Positions 1 through 26,972 are shown, counted from the stretch's first letter. The stretch is DNA of 64,000 bases from Deinococcus phoenicis (GCF_000599865.1 NZ_JHAC01000038.1:15001-79000), one strand, 5' to 3'. The notes: generated by a model from the sequence alone, not told the origin. Numbers and translations: made by a program.

Positions 1-1
1 G

Positions 2-772
<771 letters not shown>

Positions 773-803
773 GCGCCTCCACCGGTCCCTCGTCTGTCCC
801 TCT

Positions 804-829
804 GCCTCCCTTCCGGGGAGGTGCTTTTC
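804..829 (+). terminator. Possible rlmN terminator
   Basis: CCTCCC (805-810) and GGGAGG (816-821) form a short hairpin followed by a T-rich stretch (tgcttttctt), about 30 nt after the rlmN stop. Confidence 0.45.
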
Positions 830-864
830 TTGAAAGCAGCAGCCCCGGCCAGCAGATGAGGCCA

Positions 865-902
865 GTGAGGAAGGTAAATCCACGTCCCGCCACCTTCCTC
901 AC
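865..902. repeat. 11-bp perfect inverted repeat upstream of the TPR operon
   Basis: GTGAGGAAGGT (865-875) is exactly inverted as ACCTTCCTCAC (892-902) across a 16-nt spacer. No T-run follows on the plus strand. It lies about 110 bp before the TPR start, so it could be an operator, an mRNA hairpin or a second terminator. The rest of the 773-1010 gap shows only a possible TACGAT -10 at 972-977. Confidence 0.5.
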
Positions 903-1010
903 GGCGGCGTGAGAGAATTACGGCGCCCAGCGCACCCCAAGCCGCGTAAGGGTTCAGCAAGAGCCTGATGCTACGATTTTCATGTTCCCCCCGTTCAGGA
1001 GGCCCCTCCG

Positions 1011-2689
1011 GTGACTCAACATAACCTCAAGGTACTGCTCGGCCTGCTGCTGGTCGCCCCTCCCGCTGCCTCGGCCCAGACGCTGCTCGACACGTCGGCG
1101 GCCATCTCGGTGCAGAACACGTTGCAGCAGGGCCAGAGCGGTTCCATGACCGTCAACTTCGATGCCTGCAAGCTCGCGCCCCAGGCCTGCCCGGAAGGCC
1201 AGGCCCCCACCGGCCAGACGCCAGCCGGGCAGACGCAACCTGCACCCGCAACCGTGGCCCCCGCCGCGACGCCCCCGGCCCCCACGCTGCCCCCCGCCCT
1301 CCCGCTGACGGAGGCGCAGCAGAAGCAACTGGCCCAGGCTCAGGCCGCCCTGGGCGCGGGGCAGCTCCCTCAGGCCCGCACCCTGTTCGAGGGCCTGATC
1401 GCGCAGAACTACCGGCAGCCGGAACCGCATTTCGGACTGGGCCTGACGCTGCTCTCTCTGGGCAATCTGAAGGGGGCCGCCTTCGAGTTCACCCAGCTCG
1501 TGGCCCTGGCCCCGGAGCGCCCCGAGGGACCGTACAACCTGGGCGTGATCGCGGGCCGCGAAGGCCGCTTTGCCGACGCGCTGCGGCTGTACGGCGAGGC
1601 CGCGACCCTAGCACGCGGCAAGGCCGGCCCCGCCACGCAGCGGCAGGTGCTGGAAGCCCTGGCCGCCGAGCAGACCCGCGCCGGAGACTTCGCGGGCCTG
1701 AGCGCCACCCTGGCCGAGATCACGGCGCTCGACCCGAACGACGTGAATGCCCAGTTCCGGCTGGCGCAGGCCCAGGTGCTCGCCGGGCAGGGCGCAGCAG
1801 CGTTGCCGGGCGTCTACGCCGTGCTGGAGCGGCAGCCCGAACGGGTGGACGCCGCGCTGCTGGTGGCCGATATCTACGTGGGCCAGGGCCTGCCGGACCG
1901 GGCAGTGCGCGAACTCGACGCCGCCGCCGGACGGGTCAGGAACGGTGGGGACCGCGCGGTCCTGCTGCTGCGCAAGGCCGACGTGCTGGCCGCGAGCGGC
2001 GACACGCGGGCCGCCGTCTTCGCCGCGCAGGATGCCGCACGCGAGGACAGCCGCAATGCGGCCGCCTTCGCGCGGCTGGCCGAGCTGCGAACCGCCCGCA
2101 ACGACCGGCCCGGGGCACTCGCCGCCTATGAAAAGGCCACAGCACTCGCCCCGCAAAATGCCGCCTACCGCACCGGGCAGGCCGCCTTGCGGCTCGCGCT
2201 GGGGCAGCCGGCCGGGGCCGCGCGGGACGCCGCGCAGGCCCTGCGGCTGAGTCCCGACCCGGCCACCCTGGCCCGCGCCCAGTTCGTACAGGGTGTCGCG
2301 GCGTACCGCCAGGGCCAGTACGGCCCGGCACAGACGGCGCTGCGGGCCAGCACCGCTGCCGCTCCCAGTGCCGAGGCGTACCTGTGGCTGGGCCTCAGCG
2401 CCTACGCCCGCAAGGACTACGCCGCAGCCGCGACGGCGCTGGGCGAGAGCGTGAAGTTGAACCCCACGCCGACCGCGCGGCAGAACCTCGCGTCGGCCCT
2501 GCTCGCCAGCGCCCGCTACGCGGAGGCCGAGGCGATCCTGCGCGGCCTGGTCAGCGACACCCCCAAGAACGGCGAGGCGTGGTATCTGCTGGGCCTGGCC
2601 CAGCGCGCCCAGTCGCGTGAACCCGAAGCCCGGCAGTCGCTGAAGACGGCGGCCAATCTGGGGAATGCCAAGGCCAAGGGAGCGCTGAA

Positions 2690-2693
<4 letters not shown>
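1011..2693 (+). CDS. Exported tetratricopeptide-repeat (TPR) protein
   Basis: 560-residue secreted or periplasmic scaffold protein. Residues 1-23 form a signal peptide (short basic start, LLGLLLVAPPAASA core). A Pro/Ala/Gln-rich linker runs to about residue 95. From there to the C-terminus are back-to-back TPR helices with the usual W/L-G-Y-A-F-A-P spacing (for example AAFEFTQLVALAPERPEGPYNLG and AWYLLGLAQRAQSREPEARQSL). The GTG start is supported by AGGAGG at 998-1003, eight nt upstream. The stop overlaps the next gene's GTG, so the two are coupled. TPR proteins mediate protein-protein contacts. The partner SPOR protein suggests a cell envelope or division role, which is inference. Confidence 0.8.
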
Positions 2694-3946
<1,253 letters not shown>

Positions 3947-3950
3947 ACGC

Positions 3951-4642
<692 letters not shown>

Positions 4643-4646
<4 letters not shown>

Positions 4647-5263
4647 AAAACCTGGCTCTTGGTCTCGTGGCACCCGTTCTGCTGCTCAGCGCGTGCGGTC
4701 AAGTTGGCGTCAACAACCGTGTCGATATCGGCATCTCAACCAACGACGCCACATCACAAGTCACCGTGACCAAGACAGTCACCGCGCCCGTCGTAGACGA
4801 GAAAGGAAACGTGACCAAGCCTGGGTCCACCACCTTCAGCTCCGGCGCGTCTGGGCCGGTCAGGTTTATCTTCACCGCCAGACCCGGCTCTGACGCCGCC
4901 TACATCACCGGCTACCGGATTACCCGCTATATCATTAACGGCACTGATGTCACCGGCAAAGAGGTCGTCGAGCAAAAGAAGATGAACCTTTATGTCGGCT
5001 CAGGTTTCACCTGTGCCGAACGAACGGCCACAGATTCCTGCTCCGCCAATGGAACCAACCTGGCTCCAGCCAATGGCCTGCCCAGTGCAGAAGTCGCCAT
5101 CGATTTTGCCAGCGCCCTGATTCCAGTGGCTCAGCAAATCGAAGGCCCCGCTTACAGCACCGTTGACCTTGAGTTCGTAGGCAAGAGCAGCAACGGCGCG
5201 TCTGTCGTCATTCCGGTTTCCGGTATCGGCAGCAATGCCTATTTCAATCTCGTAAACAACTGA
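4643..5263 (+). CDS. Putative lipoprotein, rex operon
   Basis: 206 residues with a lipoprotein signal: MKNLALGLVAPVLLLSACG, with lipobox LLSAC at Cys19. The mature part is Thr/Ser/Val-rich, predicted mostly beta, and has no domain I recognise. Two cysteines (in TCAERTATDSCS) could form a disulfide. Start ATG overlaps the rex stop (ATGA) and is preceded by GAGGAG. Base composition is noticeably less GC-rich than the neighbours, with codons such as ATC/ATT/TAT/AAA, which could mean a faster-evolving or acquired gene. Function unknown. Confidence 0.75.
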
Positions 5264-5302
5264 TCCCTTAACCCTTCAGCAGCAGACAGGCAGAACAAAA
5301 AA

Positions 5303-5332
5303 GAGAGAGGCGACCATTCCACCGCCTCTCTC
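5303..5332. terminator. Bidirectional terminator between rex operon and cpdB
   Basis: GAGAGAGGCG (5303-5312) pairs with CGCCTCTCTC (5323-5332); an A-run lies on the left, which becomes a U-run for the minus-strand transcript. It sits between convergent genes. Confidence 0.8.
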
Positions 5333-5349
5333 GCCAGTTGCTGCTCGCC

Positions 5350-7257
<1,908 letters not shown>

Positions 7258-7280
7258 GCCCTTCAGGATACGCGCCCCGG

Positions 7281-8552
<1,272 letters not shown>

Positions 8553-8577
8553 GGGTCAGGATAAAGCGCCGCCCCGG

Positions 8578-10669
<2,092 letters not shown>

Positions 10670-10676
10670 GGGCGGC

Positions 10677-10785
10677 AACCCCTCCGACCCCTTCGGGGCC
10701 ACCTCCCCTTAAAAGGAAGGCATGAAACCTGATGTTCTGGCTCCCTTTCAAGGGGAGCTGTCGGCGCAGCCGACTGAGGGGTCAT
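10677..10785. repeat. Intergenic palindromic (REP/MITE-like) element between glcF and glcD
   Basis: The 127-bp gap is almost filled by nested inverted repeats. ACCCCTC near 10679 faces GAGGGGT near 10777-10783; ACCTCCCCTT (10701-10710) faces AAGGGGAGCT (10750-10759); GTCGGC (10760-10765) pairs with GCCGAC (10769-10774). Small local hairpins (CCCC-ttc-GGGG) add to it. This looks like a dispersed palindromic unit, and it separates glcF from glcD within one operon. Confidence 0.6.
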
Positions 10786-10796
10786 CCGCGACCCGT

Positions 10797-12074
<1,278 letters not shown>

Positions 12075-12154
12075 GGCCTCTGCCTCACGGGGGACAGGAT
12101 AGAGGGGCGGAGGGGGCAGGAAAGGGAGATATGTAGGGGAGCGTCCGCGCCCCT

Positions 12155-12967
<813 letters not shown>

Positions 12968-13065
12968 GGTGGCAGCCTGACACGCCGGGGCGGGGGGCTG
13001 TCCAGAAGCCTGAAGATTGTCCCTGGGCAGGTGGCAGACGGGAACGGGCGGTCAGGGTAAGCTGT

Positions 13066-13089
13066 GGGGGTTTCCGAACACGAACCCCC
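13066..13089 (+). other. Hairpin in the ppsA 5' leader
   Basis: GGGGGTT (13066-13072) pairs with AACCCCC (13083-13089) in the 165-bp gap between ppsR and ppsA. No T-run follows, so it is an mRNA hairpin or DNA palindrome and not an obvious terminator. No clear -35/-10 pair was identified here. Confidence 0.4.
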
Positions 13090-13132
13090 GCCGGTTCCAC
13101 ACGCGGGAAACCCACCCACACGCGGAGGACGC

Positions 13133-15532
<2,400 letters not shown>

Positions 15533-15543
15533 GCCCAGCGCGA

Positions 15544-15583
15544 AAGAGAGGGGCGGCCCGGCAGGTGGGGCCGCCCCTCTCTT
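15544..15583. terminator. Strong bidirectional terminator
   Basis: AAGAGAGGGGCGGCC (15544-15558) pairs perfectly with GGCCGCCCCTCTCTT (15569-15583); it lies between convergent ppsA and the binding-protein gene. Confidence 0.88.
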
Positions 15584-15604
15584 GTCTTTCCGCGCGGGAT
15601 CAGC

Positions 15605-16801
15605 TTATTTCAGGCTGTCGGCGCTGACGATCTGGACCTTGGCGACCTGGGGCTGAAGCACCTCGTCGAAGCGCATGATCAGCACCCGCGAGCGCAGACG
15701 TTCTCCGTTGTCCGAGAAGGCGACGGCCCCCGTGATGGTCGTGCAGCGGGCCTTGTCGGCGTTGAAGCAGGCGGGAAGGTTGACCTTCCGCATGGCCGCA
15801 CTCACCTGGGCGCGGGTGGGCAGCGCCTTGGCGTTGGTCGCCGCCGTCTTGATGGCCGCGAGAAGCGCGCTGGTCGCGTCGTAGGCGTACACGGCGACGC
15901 CGCTCGGCTTGCTCTTGTAGGCCGCCTGATACCGGTCCGTGAACTCCAGCGCGTTGGAAAAGGCACTCACCGGACCGAAGACGGTGCTGTAGACGACGCC
16001 CGCCCCCGCGATGCCGGTCCGCTGGAGAAAGCTGGGGGAATCCAGACCGTCGCCGCCCATGAAGGTCGCCGTGACGCCCGCCGCCCGCAGCGACTTGACG
16101 AGCTGGGAGCCGGTATCGTCCGTCCCGCCGAAATACACCATGTCGGCCCCGCTGGCCTTGACCTTCTTCACGGCGTCGGCCATCTGGGCGGGGGTCGACG
16201 CGCCCGTGTAGGCGGCAACGTTCACCTTGCGCTTCTTGAGGTTGCTGAGCAGCACGCGGGTCAGGCCGTTGCCGTAGGCCGTGTTGTCGGAGATCACGAA
16301 CACCGACCGGGCCTTCAACTCGTCCGCGATGTAGTTCGCCGCCGCGACGCCCTGCGCGGCATCCGGCGCGACGACCCGGCTGAAGTGCGCCCAGTCATTC
16401 TGGGTGAGCTGATCGTTGGTGCTGGCCGGTGAGACCATGGCGAGGCCCGCCGGGCCGAATGCCTGCGCCACCACGTTCGACACGCTGGAGTTCAGCGCCC
16501 CGACTACGCCCAGCACGCTCCTGTCCGCCACGATGGACTTGGCGACCTGTCCGCCCAGCGACGCCGAGGCCTGATCGTCATAGGGCGCCAGCACCAGGTC
16601 GTAGCCCAGCGCCTTGAAGGCTCCGGCCTGCTCCTGCACCGCCAGTTCCGCGCCGCGTTTGACCTCGCTGCCGATGGCCGTCAGACTGCCACTCAGCGGA
16701 CTGACCGTCGCCACCCTGATCGTGGCCGCATGGGCTGCGCCGAGCAGCAGCAGCGCGGAAACTGCCGCCGGCCGGATCCATCCTTTTCTCACCTTTTGCA
16801 T
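15605..16801 (-). CDS. ABC transporter periplasmic binding protein, branched-chain amino acid (LivK) type
   Basis: 398 residues. Signal peptide 1-25 ([20 protein letters not shown]). The mature protein is a type I periplasmic binding fold: [28 protein letters not shown] at the N-terminus, then [28 protein letters not shown] and [14 protein letters not shown], all typical of Peripla_BP_6. It captures an amino acid or amide-like ligand for a LivHMGF-type importer, but no permease or ATPase gene is adjacent, so the transporter must be elsewhere. A TACTGT hexamer 5 nt before the ATG suggests a leaderless or near-leaderless transcript. Confidence 0.88.
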   Translation of the reverse strand: MQKVRKGWIRPAAVSALLLLGAAHAATIRVATVSPLSGSLTAIGSEVKRGAELAVQEQAGAFKALGYDLVLAPYDDQASASLGGQVAKSIVADRSVLGVVGALNSSVSNVVAQAFGPAGLAMVSPASTNDQLTQNDWAHFSRVVAPDAAQGVAAANYIADELKARSVFVISDNTAYGNGLTRVLLSNLKKRKVNVAAYTGASTPAQMADAVKKVKASGADMVYFGGTDDTGSQLVKSLRAAGVTATFMGGDGLDSPSFLQRTGIAGAGVVYSTVFGPVSAFSNALEFTDRYQAAYKSKPSGVAVYAYDATSALLAAIKTAATNAKALPTRAQVSAAMRKVNLPACFNADKARCTTITGAVAFSDNGERLRSRVLIMRFDEVLQPQVAKVQIVSADSLK

Positions 16802-16806
16802 ACGTC

Positions 16807-16812
16807 ACAGTA
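16807..16812 (-). promoter_or_regulatory. -10 element for the binding-protein gene
   Basis: TACTGT on the minus strand, 5 nt before ATG 16801, with no Shine-Dalgarno. The remaining gap to dinB's stop (16813-16958) shows nothing further. Confidence 0.4.
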
Positions 16813-16958
16813 CCGGGGCCAGCTCACAGCGCTCTTACAGGTGTTCCGTCGCGCCGGCGGCCACTCCCACACGCAAACGCCCGTCCGCAGACCGCTCAGA
16901 CGGCTGACCCCATCCGCCGAGCTGGGGGGACTATCCTCACCCGAGGTCGGGCCGTTCT

Positions 16959-18068
16959 CTAGCCCGAGCGCGGTTCCTCCCACGCTTCCCCGAACAGGGT
17001 CGGCTGCGGCTCGGTGGGCACGCCCAGCCCCGAGACGGTGATGCCCACCAGCCGCACACCACGGCCCGCCGTCAGCTCGGGCGTGACGAGGCCGGAAGCC
17101 ACCCGCGCCAGCGTCTCCGCAGTCCGCACGGTGTGGGGCAGGGTGACCCGCCGCGTGAGGACCGTCCAGTCCTGGAACTTGAGTTTCAGGATGACCACCC
17201 GCCCCGCCAGGCCCGCCCGGTCGAGCCGCCTCTCGACGTTCCGGGCCAGCTCCGGCAGCGCGGCCCGCACCTGCTCCAGCGTGCGGAGGTCCTCGGCATA
17301 GGTTTCCTCCGCGCCGATGCTGACGGGCGCGCGGTCCGGCTGCACCGGTCGGTCGTCCTGCCCGCGCGCGATCCGGGAAAAATGCTCGCCCACCCGCCCG
17401 AACAGCGTGACCAGCTGCCCGGGGGGCGCGGCGCGCAGGTCGGCCCCGGTCTGAATCCCGTGCGCGGCGAGCTTGCGGGCCGTCGCCGGACCGATGCCGT
17501 GGAAGTCGGCGGTGGGCAGCGCAGCCAGCAGGGCGCCGGCCTGCTCGGGCAGCAGCACGGTCAGGGCGTCGGGTTTGTTCAGGCCGCTCGCCAGCTTGGC
17601 GAGGAACTTGTTCACGCTCACGCCCGCCGTGGCCGTCAGCCCGGTCCGGGAAAGCATCTCGGCGCGGATTCGCTCCGCGATGCGGGTGGCGCTCGGGCCG
17701 CCGGTCAGAGGCGCCGTCACGTCCAGATACGCCTCGTCCAGCGAGAGCGGCTCGACCAGCGGCGTGTACCGCAAAAAAACCTCGCGGACCTGCGCGCTCA
17801 CCTCGCGGTACGCCTCGAAGCGCGGCGGCACCACCCGCAGGTCCGGACAGCGTTCCAGCGCCCGGTACAACGGCATGGCACTCCGGACTCCGTCCACGCG
17901 CGCCTCGTAACTCGCCGTGAGGACCACGCTGCGCTTGCCGCCCCAGGCCACCGCGACGGGCTGCCCACGCAACCGGGGATCGTCACGCTGCTCCACCGAC
18001 GCATAAAAGGCGTCCATATCCACATGGATGATCTTGCGTGGCCCCGCCACGGCCCTTCCCTCCCCCAC
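16959..18068 (-). CDS. dinB: DNA polymerase IV (Y-family translesion polymerase)
   Basis: 369 residues. Y-family palm motifs are clear: IIHVDMDAFYASVEQRDDP (catalytic Asp, steric-gate region), then SLDEAYLDV with the catalytic Asp-Glu pair. The helix-hairpin-helix stretch is LPTADFHGIGPATARKLAAHGI, followed by the little-finger domain. It bypasses damaged bases with low fidelity. GTG 18068 gives a short 11-residue lead-in. It starts 17 nt after the methyltransferase stop, so the two are probably co-transcribed. No beta-clamp peptide can be asserted with certainty; the C-terminal QPTLFGEAW resembles one. Confidence 0.93.
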   Translation of the reverse strand: MGEGRAVAGPRKIIHVDMDAFYASVEQRDDPRLRGQPVAVAWGGKRSVVLTASYEARVDGVRSAMPLYRALERCPDLRVVPPRFEAYREVSAQVREVFLRYTPLVEPLSLDEAYLDVTAPLTGGPSATRIAERIRAEMLSRTGLTATAGVSVNKFLAKLASGLNKPDALTVLLPEQAGALLAALPTADFHGIGPATARKLAAHGIQTGADLRAAPPGQLVTLFGRVGEHFSRIARGQDDRPVQPDRAPVSIGAEETYAEDLRTLEQVRAALPELARNVERRLDRAGLAGRVVILKLKFQDWTVLTRRVTLPHTVRTAETLARVASGLVTPELTAGRGVRLVGITVSGLGVPTEPQPTLFGEAWEEPRSG

Positions 18069-18085
18069 CCCGGCCCCCGCCAGGG

Positions 18086-19315
<1,230 letters not shown>

Positions 19316-19389
19316 CGGGAGGCAGGGTAGCGCAGGTGTCTGGCCGGGACTGTGCCGGATATGGGGCAACGCGGCCGAACTTCAACCGC

Positions 19390-19395
19390 TACTCT
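19390..19395 (+). promoter_or_regulatory. Leaderless-type -10 (TACTCT)
   Basis: TACTCT ends 7 nt before ATG 19403 of the Ig-domain lipoprotein; no Shine-Dalgarno precedes the ATG. Confidence 0.6.
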
Positions 19396-19402
19396 GGGCC
19401 GG

Positions 19403-20302
19403 ATGAAAAAGCTTGCCCTGCCCTTCCTGAGTGCCGCACTGCTGCTGGCTGCCTGCGGGGGCGACCCCCGACCGACCGCCGACACCACGCCGCCCACGGT
19501 GGCTCTCCAGGCGACCCAGAGCGGCACCACCGTCAACCTGACCGCGACGGCGACCGACAACGTCGGCGTGACGAAAGTCGAATTCTACCGGGGCAATACC
19601 CTGCTCTCGGCGGATACGACGGTGCCCTACACCGCCAGCCTGCCCGTGACTTCCGCCGATAACGGGGCCGTGAACTTCACGGCCAGGGCCTACGATGCGG
19701 CGGGCAATCAGGGACAGGCGGGGGCGCAGGTCACGGTGAACATCCCCCGGGCCGGGACCCTTTACCAGGGCGTCTGGGGCTGGGCGGTGGCCGATGCCAG
19801 CACCGGGGACATTATCGAGACGGGTGCGATGGTCCTCGTCGATGAAGGCGACCACGAGGGCCGCAAGGTGGCCGTCGGCGCATACACCAACACGGCTCAG
19901 AGCCAGACGGGGGCCAGCCTCCTGGGGCCCATCACGGCGGCGGGTGAGCTGGAAACGATCTTCTCCTACGACCTGAATACCGAAGATCCCCGCGCCTACC
20001 TCGTAGCGATTGATGATGACGGTCAACTGGAAGCGACGGAGGACGGCCCTGCCTTCTTCGGCGCCGGCGCCCTGTTCGACCGCGCGACCCAGCAGCCCAA
20101 CCGGGCGGTTGATGTCCTTCTCCTGCAACTCGACGACGAGGTACCCGCAGGTCAGGACGCTCAGGCCACGGCGAAGCGCAATGCGCGGGCACTCGCCGCC
20201 AGTACCCTGCGGCATCAATTCCGCACGGCATCTGGCCTCCAGGCCCAGACCCTGAAGACCGGTGCCCTTCAGCAGGCGGCGCGCGACATTCTGCGCCGCT
20301 GA
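19403..20302 (+). CDS. Lipoprotein with bacterial Ig-like domain
   Basis: 299 residues. Lipoprotein signal [20 protein letters not shown] with the lipobox Cys at 19. Residues about 27-120 form one Ig-like domain of the Big type ([53 protein letters not shown]). The C-terminal half ([18 protein letters not shown] onward) is a beta-rich domain without a family I recognise. Anchored to a membrane and exposed outside the cytoplasm; role unknown. ATG 19403 was chosen over an upstream start because it begins the signal peptide and sits 7 nt after a -10 hexamer. Confidence 0.82.
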   Translation: MKKLALPFLSAALLLAACGGDPRPTADTTPPTVALQATQSGTTVNLTATATDNVGVTKVEFYRGNTLLSADTTVPYTASLPVTSADNGAVNFTARAYDAAGNQGQAGAQVTVNIPRAGTLYQGVWGWAVADASTGDIIETGAMVLVDEGDHEGRKVAVGAYTNTAQSQTGASLLGPITAAGELETIFSYDLNTEDPRAYLVAIDDDGQLEATEDGPAFFGAGALFDRATQQPNRAVDVLLLQLDDEVPAGQDAQATAKRNARALAASTLRHQFRTASGLQAQTLKTGALQQAARDILRR

Positions 20303-20322
20303 GTTCATCCGCAAAAGTGAGC

Positions 20323-20354
20323 AGAGGGCGGCCCCATACATGGGGTCGCCCTTT
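20323..20354. terminator. Bidirectional terminator
   Basis: AGAGGGCGGCCCCA (20323-20336) pairs with TGGGGTCGCCCTTT (20341-20354) around a taca loop, between the lipoprotein and the convergent thiolase. Confidence 0.85.
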
Positions 20355-20371
20355 CTCCACTCTGAAAAGCC

Positions 20372-21569
<1,198 letters not shown>

Positions 21570-21577
<8 letters not shown>

Positions 21578-22760
21578 GTGGTTCTCCTTGTTTCAGACCG
21601 GGCAGAACCCGGTGAATGAACTTCTCCAGCGCCGCGTCGTACTGCTGGGGGTCTATGTTCCAGCAGCGAATGTGCTTGGCCCCCTTGACGCGGTGGTACT
21701 CCACGAGGTCCGGGCGGGCGGCGGCGAGGGCGTCCGACTGTGCCACTGGAATGGTACGGTCACGGGCGCCGTGCCACAGGAGGATGGGCACCTTGAAACC
21801 CGGGGCGGCTTTGAGCTGGTCCACCACGTCGAAATCCTGCCCGCTGCGCCGGGTGACGAGGGCCTGCACCGCCCGCCCGATGTGCCGCGCCAGGAAGGCC
21901 GGGAGGCCGTAGCGTTGCCCGTTCGAGCGAATCACGTCCCGCCAGTCCAGCGCCGGGCAGTCGAGCATGACGCCCGTGACAGGCAGGGGCAGTGGCTCGT
22001 GTTCGGGCCGCAGCACGCTCAGGGCAATGTTGCCACCCATGGAAAAGCCGTACAGCACGGCCCGCTGGTAGCCCGCCTGCCGTGCCCAGTGCAGGGCCGC
22101 CACCACGTCCCCCGCCTCCTCGTCGCCCAGGGTGTGGAAGCCGCTGGGGGAACGGGGCGCGCCGTAGGCGTTGCGGAAGGTGACGAACAGCGACCCCGCC
22201 CCGGTGCGCCGCAGCGCCGGAAGCATCCGCAGCGCCTGCGACCGCTGTCCCCCGTGCCCGTGAATCACGATGACCACGGCGTCGCGCTCGCCTGAGGTGG
22301 GCGGGATGTGCCAGGCGGGCATGTCACCCAGCGGCGTGTCCACCGCCACGTCCTCGTAGGCCACGCCCAGCTGGGCCGGGGTGCCGTTGTAGACGAAGGT
22401 AGACACCCAGGCCACCGAGCCGTTCGGCAGCACCCCCCGCTCCTCCAGCACGGGCCGCTGCACCAGCGTGCCCGCCAGGCGGTGCGGCCCCAGCAGGGCG
22501 TGGCCCCGGTTGGGCCGGAGGGGCACGACCCCCACCACGCCGCGCGAGAGCGTCTCCGGCGAGGCGGGCAGCCACACCGTGTTGCCCCGCCGCCCCACCG
22601 GCACGAACACGCCCTTCACCCAGCGCGTCTTGGACCGCAGGGTGATGTCCGCGCCCACCAGCGCCCCGGCCACCAGCAACGTGGCGTAGGCCAGGGCGGC
22701 CCAGCCCAGGACACGTCGGCGGGACAGAGAACGCAGGCGGGAAAGGGGGCGCGGGGGCAT
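21570..22760 (-). CDS. Membrane-anchored alpha/beta hydrolase within the beta-oxidation operon
   Basis: 396 residues. A basic start and one transmembrane helix ([20 protein letters not shown], about residues 17-36) anchor it. The hydrolase fold has [11 protein letters not shown] (oxyanion region), the nucleophile elbow [11 protein letters not shown] (Ser), [14 protein letters not shown] with the acid residue, and a late His in [10 protein letters not shown]. It probably acts on an ester or thioester; a lipase or acyl-CoA thioesterase role is suggested only by its position. It starts 14 nt after the fadN-like stop and overlaps fadA by 8 bp. Confidence 0.8.
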
Positions 22761-22774
22761 GTCCGGTTCTCCGC

Positions 22775-25123
<2,349 letters not shown>

Positions 25124-25151
25124 GCGACCTCCTGAAGCAGAACCAAAAATC

Positions 25152-25166
25152 TTGAACTCGGTTCAA
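25152..25166 (-). promoter_or_regulatory. FadR (TetR-family)-type operator of the beta-oxidation operon
   Basis: TTGAACTCGGTTCAA is a perfect TTGAAC-N3-GTTCAA palindrome 29-43 bp before the fadN start. It fits the pseudo-palindrome I recall for Thermus thermophilus FadR (TTGNACYNRGTNCAA), a TetR-family repressor released by acyl-CoA. Its position in the promoter/leader of the first operon gene supports repression. Confidence 0.7.
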
Positions 25167-25249
25167 TTTTAAGGTGTGGCGGGGCGTTTGTCCACTCGTC
25201 TCCCTGGCACCACCTCAACTTTGAGCCGTTCTTCACGTGGACGGAAGTA

Positions 25250-25361
25250 GCCCCCGCTGGCCCGTACAGTGGGGGCAGTTCCTCCCACAACCCCTGCCCG
25301 ACCAGAGCCGCAAGGAGACGCGGCTGGATGCCGAAACGCCCGCCACATGGACGGGCGTTTC
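25250..25361 (+). ncRNA. Candidate small RNA ending in a terminator hairpin
   Basis: In the 278-bp gap between fadN and the small membrane gene. Structures: GTGGG/CCCAC around 25269-25288; AGCCGC (25306-25311) with GCGGCT (25320-25325), presenting AAGGAG in the loop; then AAACGCCCG (25334-25342) with CGGGCGTTT (25352-25360) followed by cTT. A weak promoter TTGAGC (25221-25226) - 17 nt - GAAGTA (25244-25249) would start it near 25256. It could equally be the downstream terminator of the minus-strand gene. No known RNA family recognised. Confidence 0.3.
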
Positions 25362-25369
25362 TTGCCGGG

Positions 25370-25393
25370 AAGCTCTTGGCCGGAAGAGCTTTT
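25370..25393. terminator. Terminator hairpin
   Basis: AAGCTCTT (25370-25377) pairs with AAGAGCTT (25384-25391), followed by TT. It lies about 10 nt beyond the stop of the small membrane protein gene and has A/T runs on both sides. Confidence 0.6.
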
Positions 25394-25401
25394 GCTGAAC
25401 G

Positions 25402-25667
25402 CTAGATGAAGCTCTTTACCACGTAGACCACGACCAGTCCACCCAGCGCGGCCAGGGCCGCGAGACTCAGGCGGCGGTCGCGGTTCCAGGCGGTGACGGC
25501 GACCCAGAGGGCGGCCAGCACCGGGACCAGGCCCACCCAGGTGACGCCCACGGCGGCCAGGTCCGGAAACAGCACGCCGACCGCCAACAGGACCACCGCC
25601 ACCCAGAAGCCCGCCGGATACAGCCAGGCGGGGAGGCCCGCGAGTTCGCTGGGGTCCTTCTGCGGGG

Positions 25668-25671
<4 letters not shown>
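25402..25671 (-). CDS. Small membrane protein coupled to the TauE/SafE permease
   Basis: 89 residues with three hydrophobic segments (about 18-35, 40-57 and 67-87). I do not recognise a family. The start is fixed by an ATGA overlap with the upstream permease stop (25668-25671), so the two are translated together and it may be a partner subunit. A KSFI tail follows the last helix. Confidence 0.7.
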
Positions 25672-26420
<749 letters not shown>

Positions 26421-26449
26421 CAAGGGAAGATCACGCGGAAGAGGCTAAC

Positions 26450-26935
26450 ACGCGGATGCCGGCAACCGACCAGACAACGGCGGCCCTGGGCGGCCATCTC
26501 GCGGACATAGGCTTCAATTGACCCGAATCCCCAGGCCGGGACCGTCCGCCTCCTCGAACACCTGCGGACCGGTCAGGTCACCCAGCAGGGCGTTCCCGGC
26601 GTTGTCCTGGATGCCGAGGCTCTGCTCCCGAATCAAGGCGTTGTGCGATGCGGCGGCCACCCGGAGGCAGGCGGCCCGCGCGACCGGTCCCAGCGGGCAG
26701 TGCAGGGTCAGGGCCACGTCGTAGGTTTCGGCCATCGCCGCATCCTGTAGGAACTGCTTGAATAGCCCCTCTGTTCCCCAACGCGATGGGCGTGCCGGTC
26801 AGACAGCACATGGCCCGCAGCGGGCCGAGTTCGCCACGCGGACCAGTACCTCGTCGACTTTGCGGGCGCTGCCGAGGTCCCGGAGTTCCCCGGTGGCGTT
26901 CATCTTGACGGTAGTGAACCCCTCCGACGTGGGCG
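26450..26935 (-). pseudogene. Decayed D-galactonate dehydratase (enolase superfamily) remnant
   Basis: Pieces of a DgoD-like protein can be read in order on the minus strand in different frames. They are SEGFTTVKMNATGELRD...VDEVLVRVA (about 26825-26930), TGTPIALGNR, then a frame change to RGLFKQFLQD joined by an internal deletion to AAMAETYDVALTLHCPLG (about 26730-26690). Next comes LIREQSLGIQDNAGN, and after a last frameshift past a stop at 26514, [12 protein letters not shown] and a degraded end. At least three frameshifts or deletions, and loss of the metal-ligand core, make it non-functional. Identification is from remembered DgoD motifs. Confidence 0.75.
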
Positions 26936-26972
26936 AGGTGGGCACACTGGCGAGGCGGAGAGGCCTGTTTGT

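Noticed and set aside
982..1014. 10-codon ORF overlapping the TPR GTG start (GTGA), similar to the prfA leader
   Set aside because: Its ATG is only 4 nt from the TACGAT hexamer, probably before the transcription start, and the AGGAGG serves the TPR gene directly.
26441..26448. GAGGCTAA as a definite attL
   Set aside because: Only 8 bp and also overlapping the TauE promoter region; kept only as a weak candidate within the island finding.
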